From the NCBI GenBank assembly GCA_003402285.1, contig QFXG01000024.1:124001-188000 (forward strand): 64,000 nucleotides of DNA, in the 5' to 3' direction. The notes under the pieces are model-generated. The model made no database searches. It had not been told where the DNA came from and saw only the letters and a program-made list of their open reading frames with translations. The translations under genes and the position numbers were made by a program. Positions within the stretch are counted from its first letter, which is position 1, and each line of letters opens with the position of its first letter. The DNA is from Candidatus Nitrotoga sp. SPKER. GTDB lineage: Bacteria; Pseudomonadota; Gammaproteobacteria; Burkholderiales; Gallionellaceae. Below are positions 9,243 to 18,264 of the stretch, piece after piece.

Positions 9243-10052
9243 ATGAGCGATGTGGAGACATCATTGATCAAGCTTCAGGATTTGTCTAATTTTTTAGAAA
9301 AAGGGAATCTCCATAACAATCTTGCACAGCTAGCTGAAATGACGGCAAAAATATTGAGCGCCATTAATTGCTCAATCATGCTGCTAAATGATAATAAATC
9401 CGATAATTTCCTTATGAGTGTGTGTGCTAGCTACGGCCCGCTACCGGCTGCAGCGTATAAAGAGTTGATAGGGAAGGGCGACGGGATCGCCGGCTATGTG
9501 ATTGCTACCGGACAATCATTGTTGATCGAAGATATTAATCGTTCTGAGTTCGCTAAGTTGGCTCGACGTGCAAATGAACCTGGTAAAAGTTTGATTTCTT
9601 CGCCTATCACTATTGGTGGGCACATTATAGGTGTAGTTAATATAAGTGGCCACATGCGCAATTGCGCATTCAATCTGGTTGACTTAAATCTTCTTAATGT
9701 GGTTGCTTTATTTATCGGTAAATCGATCCAGTCAATCCAATTGCAGAGCATTCTGAATTCGCGCTTTGCCCAACTGGCGCTAGCTCAAGAAGCCCAGAAT
9801 AATGTGGGTGCATCTTTAGATAGCGTTTTTCACAATCCTGATCAAGTAGCGAAAATATTTGCAAAATCTTTCTACAAAGAAATGGCTCGAGGAGGATTCA
9901 ATTCAAATCAAATTATTAGTGCAGCTTCGGAAATTATTAGCCAGTTGAGTGAGAATTTGCAACATCATAGTCAGCGTATGGAAAGGAATATGGCTAAATC
10001 ATCAGGTGATATACCGTCATCACAGAAAGCTGCTCCATCAGGTGAGCTTTAA
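9243..10052 (+). CDS. GAF domain-containing protein
   Basis: GDGIAGYVIATGQSLLIEDINRSEF.., SPITIGGHIIGVVNISG. Confidence 0.8.
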   Translation: MSDVETSLIKLQDLSNFLEKGNLHNNLAQLAEMTAKILSAINCSIMLLNDNKSDNFLMSVCASYGPLPAAAYKELIGKGDGIAGYVIATGQSLLIEDINRSEFAKLARRANEPGKSLISSPITIGGHIIGVVNISGHMRNCAFNLVDLNLLNVVALFIGKSIQSIQLQSILNSRFAQLALAQEAQNNVGASLDSVFHNPDQVAKIFAKSFYKEMARGGFNSNQIISAASEIISQLSENLQHHSQRMERNMAKSSGDIPSSQKAAPSGEL

Positions 10053-10074
10053 GATTCGTATGTCCGCTGTTTAA

Positions 10075-11733
10075 TCAGAAGCCGTATTTCATTTCTGCAA
10101 ATAACAATGAGTTATCTCGCAGTCTACCGAAGAACGTGTTACTGTCTCCTCGATAAATATCCACGCCAAGTGATCCTTTCACGTTGTCACTAAAGGCATA
10201 GACTAGTTTAGGCCTTATGAAATAATTGTTCTGTCCAAAAGAGCCGACAGCAGCGATCTCACCTTCCAGTGTTTCATTAAGCCATTTGTTGCTGACCCGG
10301 ATACTTACGCCATGCTGGGAACGGCTGAATTGATTCCATAGTGCAGCTGTTTGAATTGCGACTGGACGCAGAAGAGGGTCTGTTATCGCTTGTGGGTCGG
10401 AATAATTTGTAACATAACGAAGATAATATTGAATATTGATATTAAGGTAATCGAAAAAAGTTCTGTCACCGCCCATCACCATGTAAAGAAATGGTTTTTT
10501 TACAAGGAAGTCGTTTTCTCCGGTGTTTGCTGTCCAAGTATATGCAGCTTCAGCACGCAATCCATAACGTCCAATCACTGTTGCGCCGTCCATTCCTAAT
10601 ACACGGATGCGATTATGATTAAATATTAAATTTGTTCCGGACGGGATTGTCGCTCCAATCGCGATATCGGGAGTCAGATCTAACCCACTATAGTAAGAGG
10701 TTGACCAATCCACATTGCCCCCGCTGTGATCAAATTTGAGTGCAACCCGGTTGGTATGGGGGATATGTTGAGTAAAAAAAATGCCTGGTGTAGCAGCGAC
10801 AGGGAAAATATGGGGATCCATACCGGGGAGCCATATACCGGTCAGTGAGTTTTCGTGTGAGTGATAAGTTACTTTTGCTGCCAACGATCCTAATCTTTGA
10901 TCATCTTCCTCAGGTGTTAGCAGTGTGAAGTTTCGGGGCGTCAGATTATCGGTTGGATTCAAGCGATCTGCCCGTCCCCATGCTATGATCTGCCTGCCGA
11001 TCCGATAATCCATATTCCCAGCACTGAATTTTACGTATCCTTCTTGTAATTTTTTTGAATCCGCGTCTGCTCTGAAAGTTTGGTCGTTACGAACCCAACC
11101 TTGAGCAACCACGGAAATGTCTTCCCCGATATTTTGCGTAGCTTTAAGCCATATTGAGCCGGTACCCAAATCGTTTTTCCCATCCAGCTTGCGTGATGAA
11201 CTAAAGTATCCCGCTCGAATCGAACCATTTAGCTCCGGTTTCTGAAAAATATTTACGTCTATTTTTTCTGTTGGTGCTGAGAAACTCCCTGTCTGCGTTA
11301 ATAAAGTATTGTGCGCTGGTTTCAGTTCGAGGTTAAATTCGCGGATAACGAGACCATATGGGATACCACAGTGCGCTTTTAGCGGGAGCGTTAGCAAGCG
11401 CGCATTGATTGGAGTTGATGTGGAAATTTTGATTCGTTGGCCAGTGCCATTGTTTCCTTCCAACTCCAGGCTTGCAGCAGACAAATTTGACTCTTCTTGC
11501 TCAGGAATGATCCTTGACTTAACCAAAGAAAAGCAGTCGATAGTTATTTTTTCGTCGGGACTTGAAGGGGATATCTGAACATACGCGAGTAGTGGTTCTC
11601 CTTCCCTGCTGATAATTTCAATTTCACCTATGACCAATGCATGAGCTAACTGTGTGCTGAGCGATGCAAAGATAAGTGCCAATGATAAAACGCGTCTTAT
11701 GTAGCAGGAAATACTAATGCCTATTTGCAGCAT
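10075..11733 (-). CDS. Outer-membrane beta-barrel protein (DUF1302-like) with FimV-like N-terminal domain
   Basis: N-term ALVIGEIEIISREGEPLLAYVQI..; C-term barrel-type repeats (YRIGRQIIAWGRADRLNPTDNLTPRNFTLL) ending in F. Confidence 0.7.
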   Translation of the reverse strand: MLQIGISISCYIRRVLSLALIFASLSTQLAHALVIGEIEIISREGEPLLAYVQISPSSPDEKITIDCFSLVKSRIIPEQEESNLSAASLELEGNNGTGQRIKISTSTPINARLLTLPLKAHCGIPYGLVIREFNLELKPAHNTLLTQTGSFSAPTEKIDVNIFQKPELNGSIRAGYFSSSRKLDGKNDLGTGSIWLKATQNIGEDISVVAQGWVRNDQTFRADADSKKLQEGYVKFSAGNMDYRIGRQIIAWGRADRLNPTDNLTPRNFTLLTPEEDDQRLGSLAAKVTYHSHENSLTGIWLPGMDPHIFPVAATPGIFFTQHIPHTNRVALKFDHSGGNVDWSTSYYSGLDLTPDIAIGATIPSGTNLIFNHNRIRVLGMDGATVIGRYGLRAEAAYTWTANTGENDFLVKKPFLYMVMGGDRTFFDYLNINIQYYLRYVTNYSDPQAITDPLLRPVAIQTAALWNQFSRSQHGVSIRVSNKWLNETLEGEIAAVGSFGQNNYFIRPKLVYAFSDNVKGSLGVDIYRGDSNTFFGRLRDNSLLFAEMKYGF

Positions 11734-14700
11734 TATTCTTTTTCCATGTACCGTGTAGTAAAGAATTCATCCTTTACATGCTGGTTTGCCTTGAAGTTAT
11801 CAAATTTGATCACCGTGCGGTGGCCGGTCTGGACATTGCTTGCCTCAAGGCGCATTGCCTGCCATTTGCCACGCGTTTTGTCTACTAGTTGGATGTCGGT
11901 ATATGTTGAGTTTTTCAACAACTGCCCTGTTTCATCCCAAAAATCCATTTTTACGGTCATTAAATTATCCTTGCGTAGCCAGCCAATACGCTTCGAGTAG
12001 CCATTACTGGTTTTAATAGCGTCAGATTTTGGTAATGCTTCGATAACGTAACAGGGTTGTCCCTCTACCAGCTCTTCTTTCAGCAGCTTGTAATTCCATT
12101 CACCTACCTTATAACCAATTACGTCGGCATAAGAGAAATCCGTGCCTACAAAACTATCTTTTTTATTGTTGGAAACAAGTCGTCGCACTTTTTTTAGTGC
12201 AGGTAAATATATCCAAATGTCGTCATCTTTCTCGGCATGTTCGATTAGCAGCGATACCGTTCCTTTGACATCTGGTGGTGACAGGAACCGTGTCATACGC
12301 ATGTTATCGATGCCATTTTCCTCAAGTTTGGTCGTGCCGAAAGTTTTACGCACTCTTTCTTGTCCGGTCTTGTTGATGAGGGTAAACGTAGCATCAGCCA
12401 CCGAATCATAAACTTTGGAAACGACGAAATTCTTTTGCATGATCTGGGTTAGATCAGCTTCTGCTGCCCATGTATTTTGGGGCTGCATTGATAGGCCAAA
12501 AACAAGTGCCAATACGACGATAGACATGGGCAATGGATTATGTTTCACGGCAGTTCTCCTGAAAATAAAATCGGGACGGAATGTAAGAATAAGTGCGGGA
12601 ATAAGTAATAGCGCAGATAGCGAACTCATGATCATGGCCTCGGCAATCAGAATAGCCAGCCACTTGTGGATATTATACCCAAATGACAGTAACAGCACCC
12701 CGTAACCAGCTGATACCGAGATTGCAACAAATAGAATAGCTTGGCCAGCCGTTCCAATGACATTTCGGACGGCTGTCATTTCGTCGGTTCCCTTGGCAAG
12801 TTCTTCGCGTAATCGGTAGATTAGATAGATTGCATAATCCGCTCCTATTCCAACGGCCATCGCTGAGATCAGTGAAGTTGAAATATTTAGCGGGATTCCA
12901 CTCCATCCCATCAGACCGAAGTTAGCCAGAACAGCAACCAGAAGAGGAAGGAGAACGAGCATCCCTGCTATTAATGAACGGAAAATCAGGCTTGAAATAA
13001 TGAAAACGACAACAGTAATTTGCAGAATATTGAGTATTTTTCCGTAAACCATGACCTCATTGAGCGCAGCACCTTGAGGGACGCTGCCGCCGATCCCAAT
13101 ATGCACATTTTGATCGAAGTGCAGTGCGGTAAATACATGAATTTTTTCTACCAGTTTTTCTATATAGGCGCTGCTATCTGTCTTCAGAAATACCGTCAGA
13201 TTGGCGGCGCGGTAACCATAATCGACATAGGAATCAAAATCGCCTGGTTCGCCGGACATTGAGTAGAGCAGTAAGTATTGCGAAATCAATTCCTGACTGT
13301 CCGGAATTTTATAATAAGCTGGATCATCTCCATGCATAGCCTGATTCATACGCATGATAAAATCGGCTAACGAAACAGTCTTGCCGACATGGGGCTGACT
13401 TTCAAGAAAACGTTGCAACTCTCCTATGGCTTGGAGTGTTTGGGGATTCTTGATGGCATCGTCGTTTGCGCCTTCAACCAGTAAATACATCGTATTAGTA
13501 CCACCAAGGCGCCCATTTAGTGCTTTATCGTCTTTTTCGAAAATCAGTTCGGGAGAAAAAAAACTCTTGGTAGAGTTATCTACCGTGACCCTGCTTACAC
13601 CGATCAAGGTAATTATTACGAAAAGCAAAACACCCCCATACACTCTGCGCCGATTCTGGCCAGTCACCCAATTCGCTATCGCATTGGTCGTTTTGTCCCA
13701 AATACTCATTTTTTTTTCGCGTTTACGTTGAAGCGTATTTGGTGGGGCGAGTATTGAACGCAAAGCGGGGATAAAAGTCATTTCGAGAGTCAATGCCGCA
13801 AGGATCCCAATGCCGGTAAAAATTCCGAAAGTGCGCACTGTACTGATCTTAAATATCACCAAGGAAAAGAATCCCAATGAGGCAACCACTCCAGCGGCTA
13901 TCATGACCGGCCCAACATGGATAAGAGAGGAAATGACTGCTTGATTATTTGCAGCTTTAGGGGAAAGATCAGTTGTGTCACGTAAACGAAAATATTCTTC
14001 GTAATAGCGTTTGAGCAACTGTACAGCATGACCTGTTGCCACCGCTAAAATCAAAATGGGGGTCGCGGAGTTAAATACATCCATTGGAATGCCCGAAGCG
14101 CCCATCACACCTATACCCCAAGCGACAGCCAGACCTGCAGTAAGAAGTGGCAAGATGAGCCCTTGCTTTGTCCGAAAGGCTTCAAAAAGTACCAGGCTTA
14201 AAACCAAGATAGCAATTGGGAAGAGAAATCCAATACGCTCTGAGTAAATTTCAATGCGGGCAAGAAAACTTGGAATTCCCCCTATGTTGATTTCAACTCG
14301 AGAATCTCGCTCATGTTCAACGACAGCATCTACTTTATCCATGATTGCCCGGAACCCACCCGGCCCGTCTTTGAATTCCACGAGCAGGGCTGTCGTTTTT
14401 GCATCCGTCGAAACGATAGAATTTAAATAAACAGTGTTCTTCTCAATTGCGTCTTTTAGCTCAGAAATTTGTGCGGCTGTAGTGGGAACAGTCGACATTA
14501 ACGGCTTGACTTCCAAACCTTCTGCCATACCAGCAATATTCTTGGCTCGTTTTGAAGAAAGGCTCAGCAGATTTTCTTTAACTACGCCCGGTGTCTGAAG
14601 AAAAGCCGCTGTCATGCGCTGAACTTTTTCCAATACGACAGGCTGATAAATATCACCTTCTTTTGGAGTGATCCCTATCATCACAACATACTTCGACCCA

Positions 14701-14879
14701 AATACGTTTTCGACCTTGTTGCTCGTCGTCACATAGGGATGAGACTGGGGAAGCATGGTATTAGGATCGATAATGATATTCAGCTTTTTGGCCTGAATGA
14801 CCGCCGCAATTGTGATGAGTAATGTCAAGGTAATGACTACGAAGCGGTAGCGAATAATCCATTCTATGTAGCGTTGCAT
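11733..14879 (-). CDS. MMPL/RND-family transporter fused to outer membrane lipoprotein-sorting (LolA-like) domain
   Basis: Two RND/SSD halves (GIGADYAIYLIYRLREEL) followed by signal-like MSIVVLALVFGLSMQPQNTWAA and DDIWIYLPALKKVRRLVSNNKKDSFVGTDFSYAD; TAATG coupling to the next gene. Confidence 0.85.
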   Translation of the reverse strand: MQRYIEWIIRYRFVVITLTLLITIAAVIQAKKLNIIIDPNTMLPQSHPYVTTSNKVENVFGSKYVVMIGITPKEGDIYQPVVLEKVQRMTAAFLQTPGVVKENLLSLSSKRAKNIAGMAEGLEVKPLMSTVPTTAAQISELKDAIEKNTVYLNSIVSTDAKTTALLVEFKDGPGGFRAIMDKVDAVVEHERDSRVEINIGGIPSFLARIEIYSERIGFLFPIAILVLSLVLFEAFRTKQGLILPLLTAGLAVAWGIGVMGASGIPMDVFNSATPILILAVATGHAVQLLKRYYEEYFRLRDTTDLSPKAANNQAVISSLIHVGPVMIAAGVVASLGFFSLVIFKISTVRTFGIFTGIGILAALTLEMTFIPALRSILAPPNTLQRKREKKMSIWDKTTNAIANWVTGQNRRRVYGGVLLFVIITLIGVSRVTVDNSTKSFFSPELIFEKDDKALNGRLGGTNTMYLLVEGANDDAIKNPQTLQAIGELQRFLESQPHVGKTVSLADFIMRMNQAMHGDDPAYYKIPDSQELISQYLLLYSMSGEPGDFDSYVDYGYRAANLTVFLKTDSSAYIEKLVEKIHVFTALHFDQNVHIGIGGSVPQGAALNEVMVYGKILNILQITVVVFIISSLIFRSLIAGMLVLLPLLVAVLANFGLMGWSGIPLNISTSLISAMAVGIGADYAIYLIYRLREELAKGTDEMTAVRNVIGTAGQAILFVAISVSAGYGVLLLSFGYNIHKWLAILIAEAMIMSSLSALLLIPALILTFRPDFIFRRTAVKHNPLPMSIVVLALVFGLSMQPQNTWAAEADLTQIMQKNFVVSKVYDSVADATFTLINKTGQERVRKTFGTTKLEENGIDNMRMTRFLSPPDVKGTVSLLIEHAEKDDDIWIYLPALKKVRRLVSNNKKDSFVGTDFSYADVIGYKVGEWNYKLLKEELVEGQPCYVIEALPKSDAIKTSNGYSKRIGWLRKDNLMTVKMDFWDETGQLLKNSTYTDIQLVDKTRGKWQAMRLEASNVQTGHRTVIKFDNFKANQHVKDEFFTTRYMEKE

Positions 14880-15096
14880 GCTTACCTCTTTACTAATCGA
14901 TATCCGGAATTAATCAAAAATTGGTAGAGTTAAACCAGCATGCCTCAATTTCATGCTGGTAAGAGGCATGATTATCGCCTCGGCAATTTAATTTATTAGT
15001 GGGTAGTTATTTATATTCGGAACATATGGATGAATCTTTAACTCAGGCAGCTCAACTAGCTTTTAGTTTAATACTTGCCTTGTAAAGCTACTACGT

Positions 15097-15972
15097 TTAT
15101 TTACCGGCGTTATCTAGTCGTTTCTTTGCTACGAAGCTTTTCAGTCGTTGCAGCGGATTACGGTTGCCTAGCCATAGACGGCGGTGATGAAAGCGGTTGA
15201 GGCGGGCATCCAGGTAAGTGTACCAAGGGGCCAGGTGCAATTCCTGCGGATGTAACAAGGCCAGCAATGCTTGGGTGGTGATGAAGCCTGCGCACAGCTT
15301 GCAGCCAGCAATTGAGCTGGGTCCTTTGCGTGCCTTCAGATTAATTGATTGCGGATCCAGATATTTCAGATGATACATCTCGGGGGCGAAGCCCAGAGCA
15401 AACTGAATGATTTTTTCCTCCTCGCTCATGTCCGGGGAGATGGCAAAGTAGTTTTCATAAGACATACCTCCCGGCCCAAATGCCAGCACGCCCGCTCCTA
15501 GTCCCAATGGCACCGCTGCCACAGTGATAAGCTCCCGTGCCGTGGCTGAGTTGATCAGCAATGGATGCATGTCGACCGCGAATATATCCATGCCGTTAAC
15601 GGCTAGGTTCACGCCTGAAAGAAATGCGTCAATATTGCTTGCATCAAGACCCTTGTCGAAAATTTTTACACGTAGTTCTGGATTGATTTCTAAGGCGTAT
15701 TCCAGCATAACTTCAATCTTGCGACGACCTAAGGTGTGAGTGTTGGCTCCGTACTGTCGGTTGAAGTTGGCTAACTCAAACTCATCGAATTCGGCAATAT
15801 GAAATCCGCCCACTCCGGCGCGTGCGAGGCTGATGAGATAATCCCCTCCCACTCCACCCATGCCAGCAATGGCCACGGTGGATAGGCGCAGATGTTCATG
15901 TTCATCCGAACTGACAACGCCCAAGTTGCGGCTGAAGGCGCTGTTATAATCAAATTTAGTCTCTGGGGACAT
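15097..15972 (-). CDS. ThiF/MoeB/HesA-family E1-like adenylyltransferase
   Basis: VAIAGMGGVGGDYLISLARAGVGGFHIAEFDEFELANFNRQYGA; C-terminal CKLC. Confidence 0.88.
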   Translation of the reverse strand: MSPETKFDYNSAFSRNLGVVSSDEHEHLRLSTVAIAGMGGVGGDYLISLARAGVGGFHIAEFDEFELANFNRQYGANTHTLGRRKIEVMLEYALEINPELRVKIFDKGLDASNIDAFLSGVNLAVNGMDIFAVDMHPLLINSATARELITVAAVPLGLGAGVLAFGPGGMSYENYFAISPDMSEEEKIIQFALGFAPEMYHLKYLDPQSINLKARKGPSSIAGCKLCAGFITTQALLALLHPQELHLAPWYTYLDARLNRFHHRRLWLGNRNPLQRLKSFVAKKRLDNAGK

Positions 15973-16098
15973 ATTTTATAGAATGGGTGTAAGTAGGTGA
16001 TGCGCATACTTACGCAGTAAATTAGAAATTGCAAGAGTCTTGACTGCAATGCAGATCGTAAATAAAAGCCAGTCTTACATTTGAAATATAGAGCTGAT

Positions 16099-16115
16099 TG
16101 TCGGGAAATTTTACA
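16099..16115. promoter_or_regulatory. Candidate upstream activator element, copy 2
   Basis: TGTCGGGAAATTTTACA. Confidence 0.4.
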
Positions 16116-16177
16116 ATTTGCAATTTAAAATTCATCTAACACGTAAATAAGCCTTATTAATTAACAATATAAATTTA

Positions 16178-16193
16178 TGGCACGAAATGTGCT
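16178..16193 (+). promoter_or_regulatory. Sigma-54 -24/-12 promoter of PEP-CTERM gene
   Basis: TGGCACGAAATGTGCT, correct spacing, about 83 bp upstream of start. Confidence 0.8.
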
Positions 16194-16275
16194 TTAATAA
16201 GCGTAAGGTAAACAGCCTTGAATATCTAGGTTATAAAAAGTGTTAGAAATTACGATAATTAATAAGGAGAATGAA

Positions 16276-17076
16276 ATGAAATTTAATAAAATTGCAGCTA
16301 CGATGATTTTAGCATCGGTTGGATTGACCAGCCTTAATGCCCAAGCAATTACAGTTGATGGCATTACTTGGGATCCTAGTAGCTTTTTCGATTTTAGTTC
16401 TACTACCAATCTTTTTGAGGTTACAAGTGGAACAGCAGGGGCCGAGGTTAGTGGTTACGGCAAAATAACATCTGTTAATGCGGATGGAAACTTTGCTGCC
16501 GCAGGATATGAATTGACTTATCAATTTGGTGGTTTTATTTTAAACAACTCCGGTGTTCCAGGAGTAGCTGGTGATCCTTTCTTTGGTGCTGGCTCTGGTA
16601 TAAACGCACTGAATGGCACCTTTACATTCACTGGAGGTTGGCTCAAAGTATTTTCCGATGCATCAGCAGATTTTAATGCCCTTAATAAAAGTACTACCGG
16701 AGATGGCACACTTTGGCTTGACATGGTGGCGAATAGTACAGTTGCTGCACCTAACACTTTGACTGGTTCAATCACAGGATTCAGTAGTCTAGGCCTAACA
16801 GGTCAGGGTACTGGTTATTTTGATATTATCGGTGGCTCTGCTGGTGCTTATTTGAACTCCAATAGTCAACCAGGATTATCTGATTTTACATATACATCTT
16901 CGTTCCAACCTCTTAATGGCAATATTGTTAATGGTGGGGTTGTAGTGGCTAATGCTTTTGGAACAAATGAAATTTTTGGTAAGTCAGTTACTGTTCCTGA
17001 GCCGACCAGTATTGCTTTGCTGGGTTTGGGACTGTTAGGTTTAGGTTTCAGTCGTCGCGCTAAAAAAGCTGCATAA
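16276..17076 (+). CDS. PEP-CTERM sorting domain-containing protein (ORF track start 16240; ATG 16276 has an RBS and signal peptide)
   Basis: Signal peptide MKFNKIAATMILASVGLTSLNAQA; C-term VPEPTSIALLGLGLLGLGFSRRAKKAA; AAGGAG upstream. Confidence 0.93.
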   Translation: MKFNKIAATMILASVGLTSLNAQAITVDGITWDPSSFFDFSSTTNLFEVTSGTAGAEVSGYGKITSVNADGNFAAAGYELTYQFGGFILNNSGVPGVAGDPFFGAGSGINALNGTFTFTGGWLKVFSDASADFNALNKSTTGDGTLWLDMVANSTVAAPNTLTGSITGFSSLGLTGQGTGYFDIIGGSAGAYLNSNSQPGLSDFTYTSSFQPLNGNIVNGGVVVANAFGTNEIFGKSVTVPEPTSIALLGLGLLGLGFSRRAKKAA

Positions 17077-17093
17077 TTTTTGAGTTAGTTTTG

Positions 17094-17127
17094 AATAAAG
17101 CCGCGCAGATATCTGCGCGGCTTTATT
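17094..17127. terminator. Perfect 34-bp palindrome, likely bidirectional terminator
   Basis: AATAAAGCCGCGCAGATATCTGCGCGGCTTTATT followed by T-rich sequence. Confidence 0.85.
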
Positions 17128-17236
17128 TTTTAATTCGATTGTATTACGCTGAGGCTATACTTACTGTTAAGTATAATCAGGCAAGTAAATACGTGTTTTA
17201 GATGGAGTATTAGCGTGCGTAAGTTTCAATTGTTGG

Positions 17237-17959
17237 TCATTGACAAGCAAGCACAGATTCATTTCGAGAAACCCTGGGTCTGAAATGTGACGGATAGGTA
17301 TCACGGTTCGCCAAGACTGATTTAACAACATGAGCCTCTAAAAAATAGGGCTGGCGCGGGGGTTGAACAGCATGATTGAGAGGGCCTGCGATTTGGAATG
17401 GGAAGCCAATTCGTGTGAGTAATCGCGCTAAAGATGGCTCCATGGCAGCATAGCAATGAGTAATCCCATGTTTATTTGCGAGTTTGAAAATTTCGTTGTA
17501 CAGCCCCATAGCTACATAGGGTCCGTCTTGTTTTTCAGTCGCGCTTGCAGGGTGTGGTCGTTGTGATGGTCTCTGATGCAGCCCGGCACTTGAAAGTTCA
17601 CCCCGGTTCCTTCGCAATTCTTTAGAAATGGCCAAACGACCTATTTCCCCAATTTGACTGGATGAGACGGTTATCTGATGAGACATCGGGTAACGGGAGG
17701 TGATGCTCAAGCCTTTGTTATTTGGAAGGATAAGTCGAGAACAGCCTACGGCCGCTCCTGTTTCCAGCGAGCGGCAAAGCACATGCACACTGTGTGCATC
17801 GTAAGCATCGCACTCTAATGGAACATCACTGAAAAACCTGTTTATACTAGGTATACGCTTTAATTCTTCACAGAAGACTGTGTGTCGCAGAGACAAATAA
17901 TCACTATATGCTCTGGTGCCTGGTGTCACAATTGAATACACGAATTTTTTCTCTACCAC
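17237..17959 (-). CDS. PEP-CTERM/exosortase system-associated acyltransferase (N-acyl amino acid synthase-like), copy 1
   Basis: YLSLRHTVFCEELKRI, DAYDAHSVHVLCRSLETGAAVGCSRLILPN, IGEIGRLAISKELRR. Confidence 0.85.
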   Translation of the reverse strand: MVEKKFVYSIVTPGTRAYSDYLSLRHTVFCEELKRIPSINRFFSDVPLECDAYDAHSVHVLCRSLETGAAVGCSRLILPNNKGLSITSRYPMSHQITVSSSQIGEIGRLAISKELRRNRGELSSAGLHQRPSQRPHPASATEKQDGPYVAMGLYNEIFKLANKHGITHCYAAMEPSLARLLTRIGFPFQIAGPLNHAVQPPRQPYFLEAHVVKSVLANRDTYPSHFRPRVSRNESVLACQ

Positions 17960-18004
17960 TACAATGATCCTTTATCTATACAGCAAGACATTTAACAGGG
18001 ATAA

Positions 18005-18020
18005 AGCATTATTCATGCCA
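18005..18020 (-). promoter_or_regulatory. Sigma-54 -24/-12 promoter of acyltransferase copy 1
   Basis: Minus strand TGGCATGAATAATGCT, correct spacing, about 46 bp upstream of start. Confidence 0.75.
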
Positions 18021-18146
18021 TTTTTTATTATTTAAAGTAAACAGGTAGTTAAAATATGTGTAGTTATTTTTTTTACTAGGTATGTCGTTATATAGCAACG
18101 TTAAACGAGAATACTGATTAAGTACATGAAATATATTAAATATTTT

Positions 18147-18164
18147 TGTCGTTAAAAAGAGACA
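18147..18164. promoter_or_regulatory. Candidate upstream activator element, copy 3
   Basis: TGTCGTTAAAAAGAGACA, about 127 bp upstream of the sigma-54 site. Confidence 0.35.
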
Positions 18165-18241
18165 AATCTTAGTTATATAAGATGTGCTGAATCAAAAATT
18201 GATTTTATAGATAAACCGATGCGCTCAATAATTAACTGCGA

Positions 18242-18264
18242 CGTTTTATCATACTGATAAAACG
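18242..18264. repeat. Inverted repeat, 10-bp arms with 3-nt spacer
   Basis: CGTTTTATCA-TAC-TGATAAAACG. Confidence 0.7.
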
